From the NCBI RefSeq assembly GCF_039540575.1, contig NZ_BAABFC010000013.1, forward strand, positions 62,001 to 126,000: a stretch of DNA of 64,000 nt. The letters run 5' to 3'. Shown piece after piece: positions 25,253-33,711 of the stretch. Each line of letters starts with the position of its first letter. Positions within the stretch are counted from its first letter, which is position 1. Both the position numbers and the translations under genes were made by a program. The notes beneath the pieces were generated by a model. It saw nothing but the letters and a program-made list of their open reading frames with translations, searched no databases and was not told the origin of the DNA. The DNA comes from Pseudaeromonas paramecii (GTDB lineage: Bacteria; Pseudomonadota; Gammaproteobacteria; Enterobacterales; Aeromonadaceae).

Positions 25253-25304
25253 TGACCCCGCGACGGTGCCATTCCCTCGTTGTTAGCCATGAAAGGATCC
25301 CTAA

Positions 25305-26579
25305 GTGGACTCGATATCGACCAATGCCCTGCTGATCAGCCTGGTGGTGTTGCTGGTAATTTCCGCCTTCTTCTCCGGTTCCGAAACCGGCATGATGTCC
25401 CTCAACCGTTACAAGCTGCGGCACTTGGTCAAGAGCAAGCACAAGGGCGCCATGCGGGTGGAGGCGTTATTGTCCCGGCCGGATCGTCTCATCGGCCTGA
25501 TCCTCATCGGCAACAACCTGGTGAACATCCTCGCCTCCTCCATCGCCACCGTGCTGGCCATCCGGCTGTTTGGCGACCTGGGTATCGCCCTGGCTACCGC
25601 CGGCCTCACCATCGTCATCCTGATCTTCTCCGAGGTCACCCCCAAGACCCTGGCGGCCATGTACCCTGAGAAGGTGGCTTATCCCGCCTCCATCATCCTC
25701 AAGGGACTCATGTTCCTGCTCTATCCCCTGGTCTGGTCGCTGAACGGGCTGACCAATGCGGTGCTGGCCATGCTGGGCATCCAGGTGAAGAACAAGGACG
25801 ATACCCTGAGCACCGAGGAGCTGCGCACCGTGGTGAACGAGGCTGGCGCCCTGATCCCCCGTCGCAATCAGGAGATGCTGCTGGGCATTCTGGATCTGAG
25901 CAAGGTGACGGTGGAAGAGATCATGGTACCGCGCAACGAGATCTACGCCATCAACATCAATGATGAGTGGAAGACCATATTGCGCCAGCTCACCAACACG
26001 CCCCATACCAAGGTGCTGCTCTACCGCGACAGCCTGGACGATGCCGTGGGGTTCGTCCATGCCCGGGAGGCCTTGCGTCTGCTGGCCAAGGATCAGTTCA
26101 ACAAGGCCGCCCTGCTGCGCACCGTGCGGGAGGTGTACTACATCCCCGAGGGCACGGCGCTGAGCGTGCAGCTGGTCAAGTTCCAGCGCAACAAGGAGCG
26201 CATCGGCCTGGTGGTGGACGAGTATGGTGATATCCGTGGCCTGACCACGCTGGACGATATTCTGGAGGAGATAGTGGGGGACTTCACCACCAGTCTGGCC
26301 CCCAGCCCCAGCGAGGAGATCCAACCCCTCCCCGAAGGCGGTTATCTGGTGGAAGGCGGCATCCATCTGCGGGAGTTGGCCAAGGAGCTCGGCTGGGAGC
26401 TGAACATGGAAGGGGCTGTCACCCTCAACGGCCTGATCTTGGAGTATCTGCAAGAACTACCCAAGCCCGGTGACAAGATAGAGCTGGATCAACGGCTGAT
26501 CGAGATCTTGGCGGTGGAGAACAACATGGTGAAGCAGGCCCGCATCAGCGACCTGCCCACCCAGGAGAACGACGCCTAG
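25305..26579 (+). CDS. corB: CNNM/CorC-family membrane protein CorB (YfjD)
   Basis: A 424-residue protein: DUF21/CNNM transmembrane domain (about 1-180, with FFSGSETGMMSLNRYKLRHL), two CBS domains (about 200-330, IMVPRNEIYAI and GLVVDEYGDIRGLTTLDDIL) and a C-terminal CorC/HlyC domain. The family transports or controls Mg2+ or Co2+. The start is GTG at 25305 with GAAAGGA upstream. Follows ypjD by 52 bases. Its stop overlaps the stop of motX on the opposite strand by three bases. Confidence 0.93.
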   Translation: MDSISTNALLISLVVLLVISAFFSGSETGMMSLNRYKLRHLVKSKHKGAMRVEALLSRPDRLIGLILIGNNLVNILASSIATVLAIRLFGDLGIALATAGLTIVILIFSEVTPKTLAAMYPEKVAYPASIILKGLMFLLYPLVWSLNGLTNAVLAMLGIQVKNKDDTLSTEELRTVVNEAGALIPRRNQEMLLGILDLSKVTVEEIMVPRNEIYAININDEWKTILRQLTNTPHTKVLLYRDSLDDAVGFVHAREALRLLAKDQFNKAALLRTVREVYYIPEGTALSVQLVKFQRNKERIGLVVDEYGDIRGLTTLDDILEEIVGDFTTSLAPSPSEEIQPLPEGGYLVEGGIHLRELAKELGWELNMEGAVTLNGLILEYLQELPKPGDKIELDQRLIEILAVENNMVKQARISDLPTQENDA

Positions 26580-27391
26580 CGATATTCCTTGGCCCGCCGC
26601 ACCACGTTGGCGGGCATCCGCTTGGCCAGTTGTGCCAGCAGACGTGAGGCTTCGGCATGCTGTTTGGCATCGCCGATCACCGCATGATGCAACCAGCGGT
26701 AGGCCTCCTCGTAATCCAGCGGGCTACCCAGGCCATTCACCAGCATCCGCACCCAGGCGATCTGCGCCTTGACCAAGCCCAAGCTGGCCGCTTCCCGCAT
26801 CAGAAGTGCCGCCTGACGCGGATCCTTCTGCACAAAGGTGCCCTGGGCATAGTAACGCCCCAGCTGCTCCAGGGCAGCCGGCAGGCCCTGACGGGCCGCC
26901 TGCCACATATAATCCACCCCCTGCTCGGCGTTTTTGGGCACACAGACCCCCCAGGCCAACATGTCCCCCCACAGGTACTGGTAGGCCGGCAGCATCATCA
27001 CCTTGGCGCGGGCCTCGATATCCTGCACCAGCTGGCAATCATCGGCCTTGACCCGTTGCAAATGGGTATTGTGGTTGATCCAGTCGATCAACTGCTCGGG
27101 ATCATACAGCTGCACCGCTTGCATATTGCCATCGCTGTCATCCTCACCGGTCGCCGGCGCCGCAGAGGCCGGCGGCGCAGGAGGGAGTGGCAAGGCACCG
27201 TCAGACTCACCTGGTTCAATTGGCTGGATGGGCTTGACGGCCGGAATGGCACCACTGGCCGCCACCGGCTGCACCGCTTCCTGGGTCGGCACATCCAGGC
27301 CGGCAAAGATATCCTGGGTGGGCGCCAGCTCGTCCGCCTGTATGGCGCCACACGCCAACAGGCCACTCAGCCATAGGCTAGTTCGCTTCAT
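26576..27391 (-). CDS. motX: sodium-type flagellar motor protein MotX
   Basis: A 271-residue secreted protein. Residues 96-240 match MotX closely (LIDWINHNTHLQRVKAD, GDMLAWGVCV, LPAALEQLGRYYAQGT, SPLDYEEAYRWL), including Sel1-like repeats. MotX forms the periplasmic T ring with MotY and is needed for PomA/PomB stators of Na+-driven polar flagella. Residues 22-94 are a low-complexity Pro/Ala/Glu linker that I do not expect in Vibrio MotX. The signal peptide could be cleaved at AIQA before Asp20; an alternative lipobox LLAC (Cys14) is possible. No other flagellar gene is nearby, which is usual for motX. Confidence 0.9.
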   Translation of the reverse strand: MKRTSLWLSGLLACGAIQADELAPTQDIFAGLDVPTQEAVQPVAASGAIPAVKPIQPIEPGESDGALPLPPAPPASAAPATGEDDSDGNMQAVQLYDPEQLIDWINHNTHLQRVKADDCQLVQDIEARAKVMMLPAYQYLWGDMLAWGVCVPKNAEQGVDYMWQAARQGLPAALEQLGRYYAQGTFVQKDPRQAALLMREAASLGLVKAQIAWVRMLVNGLGSPLDYEEAYRWLHHAVIGDAKQHAEASRLLAQLAKRMPANVVRRAKEYR

Positions 27392-27452
27392 GGACTCCTC
27401 CTGTATGCCTGTCTATCGGCGTCCCGGCCGCTATCTTGAGCCCTGACACAGG

Positions 27453-27479
27453 ATAAAGAAAGGGGGCTCACGCCCCCCA
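27453..27479 (-). terminator. terminator after mdh
   Basis: Minus-strand GGGGGC/GCCCCC stem with a 4-base loop, then TTTCTTTA, just after the mdh stop and ahead of motX. Confidence 0.8.
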
Positions 27480-27506
27480 GCTCCTAGCACTGACCGTCGC
27501 GACCAT

Positions 27507-28448
27507 TCAATGCTCGCGGGCGAACTGCTCGCCCAGGGCAATGTCGCCCCGCAACGAGGCCAGCATGCTGTCCAGCTCCTGGCGCTCCAGGGGGCTCAAC
27601 GGGCCGATGTCGAGCCACTCCTCGATACCATGACGCCCCAAGCGAACCCCCTGGGCGAAGAAACGGGCATAGTCGGTGTTGCCCTCCACATAGGCATACT
27701 CCACCACCCCCGGCTCGCCGGACAGGGCGCGGGCCAGCGCCTGGGTGAAGCGAAATCCCGCCATGGCCATGGACAGGGTGGCAGAGCCTCCCCCGGCCTT
27801 GGCATGCACCACCTCGGTACCGGCGTTTTGCACGTGATCCGTGATGACGCTGGCCTCCTCATCGTCGAACTGGCAACCCGCCACCTGGGAGAGCAGGGGC
27901 AGTATGGTGGTGCCACTGTGGCCACCGATGACCGGCACCCGTACTCGGGAAGGATCCAGCCCCCGGGCCTGGGCCACGAAGGTTTCAGCGCGGATCACAT
28001 CCAGGGTGGTGATGCCAAACAGCTTGCGCTTGTCATACACCCCGGCCTTGGCCAGCACCTCGGCGGCGATGGGCACAGTGGTGTTCACCGGGTTGGTGAT
28101 GATGCCAATGCAGGCGTTCGGGCAGACCCGGGCGCAGTAGCCGATGAGCTTGTGGATCACGGTGGCGTTGAAGTTGAACAGATCGGAACGATCCATGCCG
28201 GGTTTGCGCGCCACCCCGGCGGGGATCATGACGATGTCCGCCCCCTCCAGCGCGGCGGAAGGGTCGTCACCACAAAAACCGGCGATCTTCGGCTGGGTCG
28301 GGATATGGCTCAGATCCACCGCGATCCCCGGGGTGACCGGTGATAGATCGTACAACGATATCTCGAAGTGGGCGGGTAACTGGGCTTTGAACAACAAGGA
28401 GAGTGACTGGCCTATACCACCGGCAGCACCGAGAACGGCAACTTTCAT
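27507..28448 (-). CDS. mdh: malate dehydrogenase
   Basis: 313 residues (E. coli 312). NAD-dependent oxidation of malate to oxaloacetate in the TCA cycle. NAD-binding AVLGAAGGIGQ, substrate arginines in GVARKPGMDRSD, ITNPVNTTV, TLDVIRAETF and the catalytic His in GGHSGTTILP. The frame extends to an earlier ATG at 28460, but GGAG stands 6 bases before the ATG at 28448 and the homologous proteins start there. In enterics mdh is beside argR; here the art operon lies between. ArcA-like repeats lie upstream. Confidence 0.97.
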   Translation of the reverse strand: MKVAVLGAAGGIGQSLSLLFKAQLPAHFEISLYDLSPVTPGIAVDLSHIPTQPKIAGFCGDDPSAALEGADIVMIPAGVARKPGMDRSDLFNFNATVIHKLIGYCARVCPNACIGIITNPVNTTVPIAAEVLAKAGVYDKRKLFGITTLDVIRAETFVAQARGLDPSRVRVPVIGGHSGTTILPLLSQVAGCQFDDEEASVITDHVQNAGTEVVHAKAGGGSATLSMAMAGFRFTQALARALSGEPGVVEYAYVEGNTDYARFFAQGVRLGRHGIEEWLDIGPLSPLERQELDSMLASLRGDIALGEQFAREH

Positions 28449-28566
28449 AGTGGACTCCATATCTTTTCTAGCTGGTAGGGTCGTTGTCCTGAGTCCACCT
28501 TAGATGAAATTGCCGGGGTCAGACAGGAAGGGGGGCCGTTTTTGTGAGCAACAAGACACTGATTTC

Positions 28567-28583
28567 ATTAACGGCTTATTAAC
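28567..28583 (-). promoter_or_regulatory. candidate ArcA box upstream of mdh
   Basis: Two direct GTTAAT repeats 11 bases apart on the minus strand (28578-28583 and 28567-28572), about 120 bases before the mdh start. This spacing and sequence are those of ArcA-P binding sites, and E. coli mdh is ArcA-repressed. Match by eye only. Confidence 0.45.
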
Positions 28584-28629
28584 AGAATGGCAGGGCGGCC
28601 CCCCCCTTGAAATGGGTGCCGCATGAAAA

Positions 28630-29295
28630 CTATCTACTCAGTTGGAAGGCCAACACCCGCCGCTCCAGCAGGCGGAATAACAGGGTCAAGGCGCCATTGA
28701 ACACCAGGTAGATGAGGCCGGCCGTGCCGAACACCCCCAGGGTGTCGTAGGTCTGGCCCTGCAACCGCTGGGCGATGCCCATGACATCCATGATGGTGAT
28801 GGTGCTGGCCAAGGAGCTGCCCTTGAGCACCAGGATCACCTCGTTGGAATAGCCCGGCACGGCCCGGCGCAGGGCCTGACGCAGCTTCACCGACAGCGTC
28901 TGCCAGGCCGTCATGCCCAGGGCCTTGCAGGCCAGCACCTCGCCACTGGGCACCGCATCCAGTGCGCCCTTGAACAGGCGGGTGGAGTAGGCGGCGGTGT
29001 TGAAGCCCAGGGCCAGCACGGCACAGAACCAGGGCTGTTTGAGCCATTCCCAGGCCCAGCTGTGCTTGAGCCAGTCAAACTGGGCCGGTCCGTAGTAGAT
29101 GAGAAAGATCTGCACCAGCAGCGGCGTGCCGGTAAACAACAGCAGATAGCATTCCGTCAGCTGGCGCAGCACCGGGATCTTCTGCTCCAGCACCCAGGTC
29201 AGCAGCAGGGCCAGCACACCGCCCAGCAACAGGCTCACCACCGTCAGCTCCAGGGTGGTGGCCAGCCCGGTCAATAATTCAGCCAGATAGGGCAT
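28630..29295 (-). CDS. artM: arginine ABC transporter permease ArtM
   Basis: A 221-residue inner-membrane permease of the HisMQ type, five or more hydrophobic segments, with the EAA-loop region around ACKALGMTAWQTL. RLFKGALDAVPSGEVLA and FTGTPLLVQIFLIYYG are typical of ArtM/HisM. Last gene of artP-artI-artQ-artM, 3 bases after artQ. The art assignment rests on this order and the argR neighbour; lysine or histidine uptake by a close relative cannot be excluded. Confidence 0.9.
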   Translation of the reverse strand: MPYLAELLTGLATTLELTVVSLLLGGVLALLLTWVLEQKIPVLRQLTECYLLLFTGTPLLVQIFLIYYGPAQFDWLKHSWAWEWLKQPWFCAVLALGFNTAAYSTRLFKGALDAVPSGEVLACKALGMTAWQTLSVKLRQALRRAVPGYSNEVILVLKGSSLASTITIMDVMGIAQRLQGQTYDTLGVFGTAGLIYLVFNGALTLLFRLLERRVLAFQLSR

Positions 29296-29298
29296 GGC

Positions 29299-29949
29299 TC
29301 AACCTCCGTAGCGATGAGCATGCAGCCGAGCTCGCTTGAGCCACCAGCCGCTCACCAGGGTGATCAACAGATAGATGGCGGCCGCCAGGGCATACCAAGT
29401 GAAGGGGGCATAGCTGGAGGCCGAATTCATCTGTGCCTGACGCATCAAATCATTGACCCCGATGAGGGAGACCAGGGCGGTGTCTTTGAGCAGCACCAGC
29501 CACTGGTTGCCCAGGCCCGGGATGGCATGACGCCAAGCCTGGGGCAGCACGATGCGCAGGAAGGTATGGCGCACCGGCAGCCCCAGGGCCCGGGCCGCCT
29601 GCCACTGCCCCAGGGGCACGGCATTGAGGGCGGCCCGCAGGGTCTGGGTACCGTAGGAGGCAAACAGCAGGGCCAGGGCCACCACACCACACCAAAAAGG
29701 ACTGAACTCGACATAGTCGCCGGTCAGGTAGAACAACAGCTGGCTGGAGCCGAAATAGACAAACAGCACCACCAGTATCTCCGGCAATCCCCGGATCAGG
29801 GTGGTCAGGCCCACCACGGGCCAGCGCAGCAGCCGATAACGGCTAAGTTCTGCGGCGCTCAGCAACAGGGCCAGCAACAGCCCCACCACCAGGGAGACCA
29901 GCGCTAGCCCCAGGGTCATCAGGGCCGCATCGAGTAACAGTCCCATCAT
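29299..29949 (-). CDS. artQ: arginine ABC transporter permease ArtQ
   Basis: A 216-residue polytopic permease, partner of ArtM. LTTLIRGLPEILVVLFVYFGSS, TLRAALNAVPLGQWQAARALGLP (EAA loop) and KDTALVSLIGVNDLMRQAQ are family features. 3 bases on each side to artM and artI. Confidence 0.92.
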   Translation of the reverse strand: MMGLLLDAALMTLGLALVSLVVGLLLALLLSAAELSRYRLLRWPVVGLTTLIRGLPEILVVLFVYFGSSQLLFYLTGDYVEFSPFWCGVVALALLFASYGTQTLRAALNAVPLGQWQAARALGLPVRHTFLRIVLPQAWRHAIPGLGNQWLVLLKDTALVSLIGVNDLMRQAQMNSASSYAPFTWYALAAAIYLLITLVSGWWLKRARLHAHRYGG

Positions 29950-29952
29950 GGC

Positions 29953-30690
29953 TTACTTGGCGAAGTAACGATCGAAGATCTGCTGATAGGTGCCGTTAGC
30001 CTTGATGGCAGCCAGCCCCTTGTTCAGGCTGTCCAGCAGCGCCTGATTGCCCTTGTTCACCGCGATGGCAAAGCCGGCACCAAAGTATTTGGCATCGGTC
30101 ACCGGCTTACCCAGCATCTGGTAGCCCGGGTGCTCCTTGAGCCACTCGGCCGCCACGGCGGTGTCGGCAAACACGGCCTCCACCCGGCCGCTGGTCAGAT
30201 CCAGCAAGGCGTTCTGATAGCTGGCATAGGGCACGGCCACCACGCCTTGATCCTTGAGCTGCTCCTGCAGGTAGGTCTGGTGAGAAGTGCCGTTTTGCAC
30301 ACCGACATTCTTGCCGGCCAGCTCTTCTGCCTTGGCAAACTTGCCGTCGGCCACCACGAATACGGCGGAGTTTTCGTAGTAGATGTCAGAGAAATCCACC
30401 TGCTTGGCCCGTTCCGGCGTCACATCCATGGCGGCGATGGCAGCATCGAAACGACGGAACTTCAGACTGGGGATCAGACTGTCGAAGGCCTGATTGTGGA
30501 AGCTGCAGGTCAGCTTGGCTTCGGCACAGACGGCACGAGCCAGATCCATGTCAAAGCCCTGGAACTCGTTGTTGCTGTCCATGTACTCGAACGGGGGGTA
30601 GGTCGCCTCGGTGGCAAACTTCACCTCCTGAGCCATGGCCTGGCCGGCCAGCAGGGTCAGGGCTGCAAGGGCAAGAATGGATTTTTTCAT
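29953..30690 (-). CDS. artI: arginine-binding periplasmic protein
   Basis: A 245-residue solute-binding protein. Signal peptide MKKSILALAALTLLAGQAMA, then QEVKFATEATYPPFEYMDSN and GFDMDLARAVCAE, the amino-acid binding fold of family 3. Cys pair AKLTCSF suits a periplasmic disulfide. It delivers arginine to ArtQM. Could be called artI or artJ; 18 bases after artP as in E. coli artPI. Confidence 0.92.
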   Translation of the reverse strand: MKKSILALAALTLLAGQAMAQEVKFATEATYPPFEYMDSNNEFQGFDMDLARAVCAEAKLTCSFHNQAFDSLIPSLKFRRFDAAIAAMDVTPERAKQVDFSDIYYENSAVFVVADGKFAKAEELAGKNVGVQNGTSHQTYLQEQLKDQGVVAVPYASYQNALLDLTSGRVEAVFADTAVAAEWLKEHPGYQMLGKPVTDAKYFGAGFAIAVNKGNQALLDSLNKGLAAIKANGTYQQIFDRYFAK

Positions 30691-30708
30691 GTCACACCTT
30701 CCTGGTTA

Positions 30709-31449
30709 TCAATGGTTGAGGTAATCGGCAAACCGCTGGGTTTGCGGCTGGGCAAAGTGACTGGCCGGCCCCTGCTCCACTATCTGGCCACGTTCCAGAT
30801 AGATGAGCTGGCTGGCGATGCGGCGGGCAAACTCCACTTCGTGGGTCACCACCACCTGAGTGATACCGGTGGCGGCCAGCTTGCAGATGATATCCGCCAC
30901 TTCCTTGGTGATCTCGGGATCCAGCGCCGCCGTGGGCTCATCAAACAGCAAGACGCTCGGATCCATCATGAGGGCACGGGCGATGGCCACCCGCTGTTGC
31001 TGACCACCGGAGAGGCTGGCCGGCCAGGCGTGCGCCTTGTCCGCCAGCTTGAGCTGAGTCAACAGATAGAGCGCCTTGTCACTGGCTTCGGTACGGTTCT
31101 GGCCCAGCACCTTCAGGGGGGCCTCCAGCAGGTTTTGCAGCACGCTCAGGTGTGGCCAGAGGTGATATTGCTGGAACACCATGCCCACCTGAGTGCGCAG
31201 GGCGCGGGTGCGCCGCTCGAATTCACGGGATTGGGTATCACAGGGAAACTGGAACGACTGGTCCGCGATGGTCAGCGCGCCGCTATCCGGTACATCCAGC
31301 AGATTCATCAGACGCAGCAAGGAGCTCTTGCCGGCACCGCTGGGGCCCAACAGCACCAGAGTCTCCCCCGCCTCACAGCGAAAGCTGATCTCACTGAGAA
31401 TGGTCTGCTTGAGCCAAGACTTGGAGACCCCTTTCAACTCTATGCTCAT
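30709..31449 (-). CDS. artP: arginine ABC transporter ATP-binding protein
   Basis: A 246-residue ABC ATPase of polar amino-acid uptake type. Walker A GPSGAGKSSLLRLMN, signature LSGGQQQRVAIARAL, Walker B SVLLFDEPTAALDPE. First gene of the art operon, divergent from argR across 163 bases that hold an ARG-box-like palindrome. Confidence 0.95.
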   Translation of the reverse strand: MSIELKGVSKSWLKQTILSEISFRCEAGETLVLLGPSGAGKSSLLRLMNLLDVPDSGALTIADQSFQFPCDTQSREFERRTRALRTQVGMVFQQYHLWPHLSVLQNLLEAPLKVLGQNRTEASDKALYLLTQLKLADKAHAWPASLSGGQQQRVAIARALMMDPSVLLFDEPTAALDPEITKEVADIICKLAATGITQVVVTHEVEFARRIASQLIYLERGQIVEQGPASHFAQPQTQRFADYLNH

Positions 31450-31520
31450 CTGCCCTTTTTCACTCCGCTGGCGTTATTTGCGCCGATTCTAGTGACGGCC
31501 TGAGTCAATGCAAGTTTTTT

Positions 31521-31534
31521 TGCATGGATATGCA
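31521..31534. promoter_or_regulatory. ARG-box-like operator between artP and argR
   Basis: Perfect palindrome TGCAT-GGAT-ATGCA, with the 5-4-5 geometry of an ArgR half-box pair (consensus TGAAT-N4-ATTCA). It lies 72 bases before artP and 79 bases before argR, so ArgR could act on both. Confidence 0.6.
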
Positions 31535-31612
31535 GAAGATTCCGCTACTCCTTGCAAAAAACAGCATAGAGTTGCAAAATTAGATCCTGGAAAAACAACA
31601 GATTAATTGGTT

Positions 31613-32083
31613 ATGAAGCCAGGCGAACGACAAGAACAACTCATCAAAGCCTTCAAGGCACTGCTCCGCGAGGAACGATTCGGCTCCCAGGCCGAAATCG
31701 TCTCGGCCCTGCACGACATGGGCTACGAGAACATCAACCAGTCCAAGGTCTCCCGCATGCTCAGCCGGTTCGGCGCCGTGCGTACCCGCAATGCCAAGAT
31801 GGAGATGGTCTACTGTCTGCCGGTGGAGCTGGGTGTGCCCACCATAGCCACACCGCTGAAGAATCTGGTACTGGATGTGGATCACAACGGTATCCTGCTG
31901 GTGATCCACACCAGCCCGGGAGCCGCCCAGCTGATTGCCCGCATGCTGGACTCACTTGGCAAGGCCGAGGGGATCCTGGGCACCATCGCCGGGGATGACA
32001 CCATCTTCATCACCCCCACCGCCGAGACCGACATCGACGAGTTGTACGACTCGGTGCTGGAGCTGTTCGAGCAGACGGGTTAG
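31613..32083 (+). CDS. argR: arginine repressor
   Basis: 156 residues, as in E. coli. The N-terminal winged helix has FKALLREERFGSQAEIVSAL and INQSKVSRMLSRFGAVRTRNAKMEMVY. The C-terminal hexamerisation and arginine-binding domain has HTSPGAAQLIARMLDSLGK and GTIAGDDTIF. The reading frame includes a TTG two codons earlier; ATG at 31613 fits the family. The ribosome site is weak. Ends in a bidirectional terminator. Confidence 0.97.
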   Translation: MKPGERQEQLIKAFKALLREERFGSQAEIVSALHDMGYENINQSKVSRMLSRFGAVRTRNAKMEMVYCLPVELGVPTIATPLKNLVLDVDHNGILLVIHTSPGAAQLIARMLDSLGKAEGILGTIAGDDTIFITPTAETDIDELYDSVLELFEQTG

Positions 32084-32100
32084 TCCGTCAACCAGCCAAC

Positions 32101-32130
32101 AAAAAGCCCCCGTCTTGCGGGGGCTTTTGC
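32101..32130. terminator. bidirectional terminator between argR and the DyP peroxidase gene
   Basis: AAAAGCCCCCG/CGGGGGCTTTT-type stem with a 4-base loop and A/T runs on both sides. Serves both convergent genes. Confidence 0.92.
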
Positions 32131-32141
32131 TTTTGGCGAAC

Positions 32142-33053
32142 TCACAGCCCTTCACGGCTGAGGAAGGTTTCCGACGGCGCGAAGAAGGCCGCACCGGTTT
32201 CGGCACGGGTGAAGCGCAGCAGGTGGTCGAAATGCCCTTGGCCGTCTCCCTCGTACATGCTGCACAACATGTCGGTGAAGTGGCTGGGGGTCGCACAGCA
32301 GGCGATGAAGTAGAGCCCCTGGCGCTCCAGGGTGGCCCAGGGCATGGACTGCCGCAGTATCTCCTTGGTCTTGCCCTGAGGATCCTTGAGGTTGGTGCGT
32401 TTGACATGCGCAGTGAGGGGCTTATCCGCCGAGGCGTATTCAATGTTGTCCCGCTTGGTACGGCCTATGGTGTCTTCCTGCTCCTTGAGGGAGACACGCT
32501 CCCAGACCGCCAGGTTATGCACGAAGCGTTGCACATGCAGGTAGCTGCCGCCGGCGAAGGAGCCCTCCGCCACCAGCGCCACCTCGGCCCTGTGCTCCCC
32601 CTGGGGGTTCTCGGTGCCGTCCACAAAGCCGGTGAGATCGCGACAATCCTGGTTACGAAAGCCCATCACCTCCTCGGCCAGCATCACATGTCCGCCCAGC
32701 CGGGCCATCAGCCGCTGCGCCGCCAGATGCAACACATCCAGCCGATTGCCTCTGAGCTGGACAAACAGATCGAAGGGGGTGGCCACCGCCTGACGCTCCC
32801 CGCCCCCCGGGGTGGGGAAAGGCGCCAGCTCGGCCGGTCGCGCGCCGGGATACAGGCGATCCCAGGCCCCCTCGCCAATGGCCACCAGGCCACTGAAGTC
32901 TGCCTCGGTAAACTCTGCGGTCACCTGATGACACAGGGCCGGGAAGCCAGCCAGCTGATGGCGCACCTCATCCTCGTGACCGGCGGCCACATTGAACATC
33001 AGATAGTAACCATGCAGGTTGGGTTCGGCACAAATACCGGCTTGCGGTGTCAT
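32142..33053 (-). CDS. yfeX: DyP-type haem peroxidase, YfeX-like
   Basis: A 303-residue peroxidase without a signal peptide, so cytoplasmic. GFVDGTENP is the DyP GxxDG motif (distal aspartate). The stretch AHVKRTNLKDPQG with the proximal histidine and EDTIGRTKRDN also matches YfeX. It oxidises dyes or porphyrinogens with peroxide; the physiological substrate of YfeX is debated. Monocistronic and convergent with argR. Confidence 0.93.
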   Translation of the reverse strand: MTPQAGICAEPNLHGYYLMFNVAAGHEDEVRHQLAGFPALCHQVTAEFTEADFSGLVAIGEGAWDRLYPGARPAELAPFPTPGGGERQAVATPFDLFVQLRGNRLDVLHLAAQRLMARLGGHVMLAEEVMGFRNQDCRDLTGFVDGTENPQGEHRAEVALVAEGSFAGGSYLHVQRFVHNLAVWERVSLKEQEDTIGRTKRDNIEYASADKPLTAHVKRTNLKDPQGKTKEILRQSMPWATLERQGLYFIACCATPSHFTDMLCSMYEGDGQGHFDHLLRFTRAETGAAFFAPSETFLSREGL

Positions 33054-33141
33054 AGAGGCTCTCCTTTCAATGAGTTGTCCTAGGTTATTCCATGGGGACA
33101 GCGGGCATGCAAGCCCAAAGCGGGCTTGCCTTGACCCCAGA

Positions 33142-33166
33142 TAAAAAATCCCGGCCTAAGCCGGGA
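33142..33166 (-). terminator. terminator after the first P-II gene
   Basis: Minus-strand TCCCGGC/GCCGGGA stem, 4-base loop, then TTTTTTAT. Confidence 0.9.
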
Positions 33167-33195
33167 TAACAGGATGCGAATGCCATAGCGGCGGC

Positions 33196-33534
33196 TTAGA
33201 GCGCCTCGTCGTCCACCTCACCGGTACGGATGCGGATGACATGGGCCAGATCGAACACGAAAATTTTGCCGTCACCAATCTTGCCGGTGTAGGCCGCCTT
33301 GCTGATGGCTTCGATAACCGGTTCCACGTTGTCATCCTGAGTGGCGATCTCCAGCTTCACCTTGGGCAGGAAGTCCACCTGATATTCGGCACCACGGTAG
33401 AGCTCGGTGTGCCCCTTTTGCCGGCCAAAGCCCTTGACCTCGGAGACAGTCATGCCGTCGATGCCCAGGGCCGACACGGCCTCACGAACGTCGTCCAGCT
33501 TGAAGGGTTTGATGATAGCGCTGATCAGTTTCAT
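33196..33534 (-). CDS. nitrogen regulatory protein P-II (second copy, GlnK/GlnB type)
   Basis: A 112-residue P-II signal protein. T-loop GRQKGHTELYRGAEYQVDFL with the uridylylation site Tyr51, and the C-terminal KIGDGKIFVFDL. It senses 2-oxoglutarate/ATP/ADP and, with GlnD, controls NtrB, GlnE or AmtB. About 85 percent alike to the copy at 35447 by eye. Preceded by a good sigma-54 promoter with NtrC-like half-sites, which argues for a GlnK-like, nitrogen-starvation-induced gene. Name (glnB or glnK) cannot be fixed from sequence alone. Confidence 0.95.
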   Translation of the reverse strand: MKLISAIIKPFKLDDVREAVSALGIDGMTVSEVKGFGRQKGHTELYRGAEYQVDFLPKVKLEIATQDDNVEPVIEAISKAAYTGKIGDGKIFVFDLAHVIRIRTGEVDDEAL

Positions 33535-33582
33535 GGGCGTGCCTCTTGAAGTCTTGAAGATGGAGTGGTGTTTCCCCTGGCA

Positions 33583-33601
33583 GATTCAATGTCTGTGCCA
33601 G
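33583..33601 (-). promoter_or_regulatory. sigma-54 promoter of the P-II gene at 33196
   Basis: Minus strand CTGGCACAGACATTGAATC: GG and GA separated by 10 bases in the -24/-12 pattern (TGGCAC-N5-TTG). About 50 bases before the start codon. Confidence 0.7.
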
Positions 33602-33663
33602 CTATGCAGAGGCCGGCAAACGGCGTCGTTTGCCGCCATTCCGTCATCAGGCCAAGTCACATC

Positions 33664-33710
33664 GCACCAATAATGAGCAAGCGGCATTAACTGACGCACC
33701 AAAGCGGTGG
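33664..33710. promoter_or_regulatory. candidate NtrC enhancer sites
   Basis: GCACCAAAGCGGTGG (33696-33710) is one base from the NtrC dyad GCACC-N5-GGTGC. A weaker site begins with GCACC at 33664, 32 bases away. They lie about 65-130 bases upstream of the sigma-54 promoter, reaching the end of yacL. Confidence 0.5.
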
Positions 33711-33711
33711 C

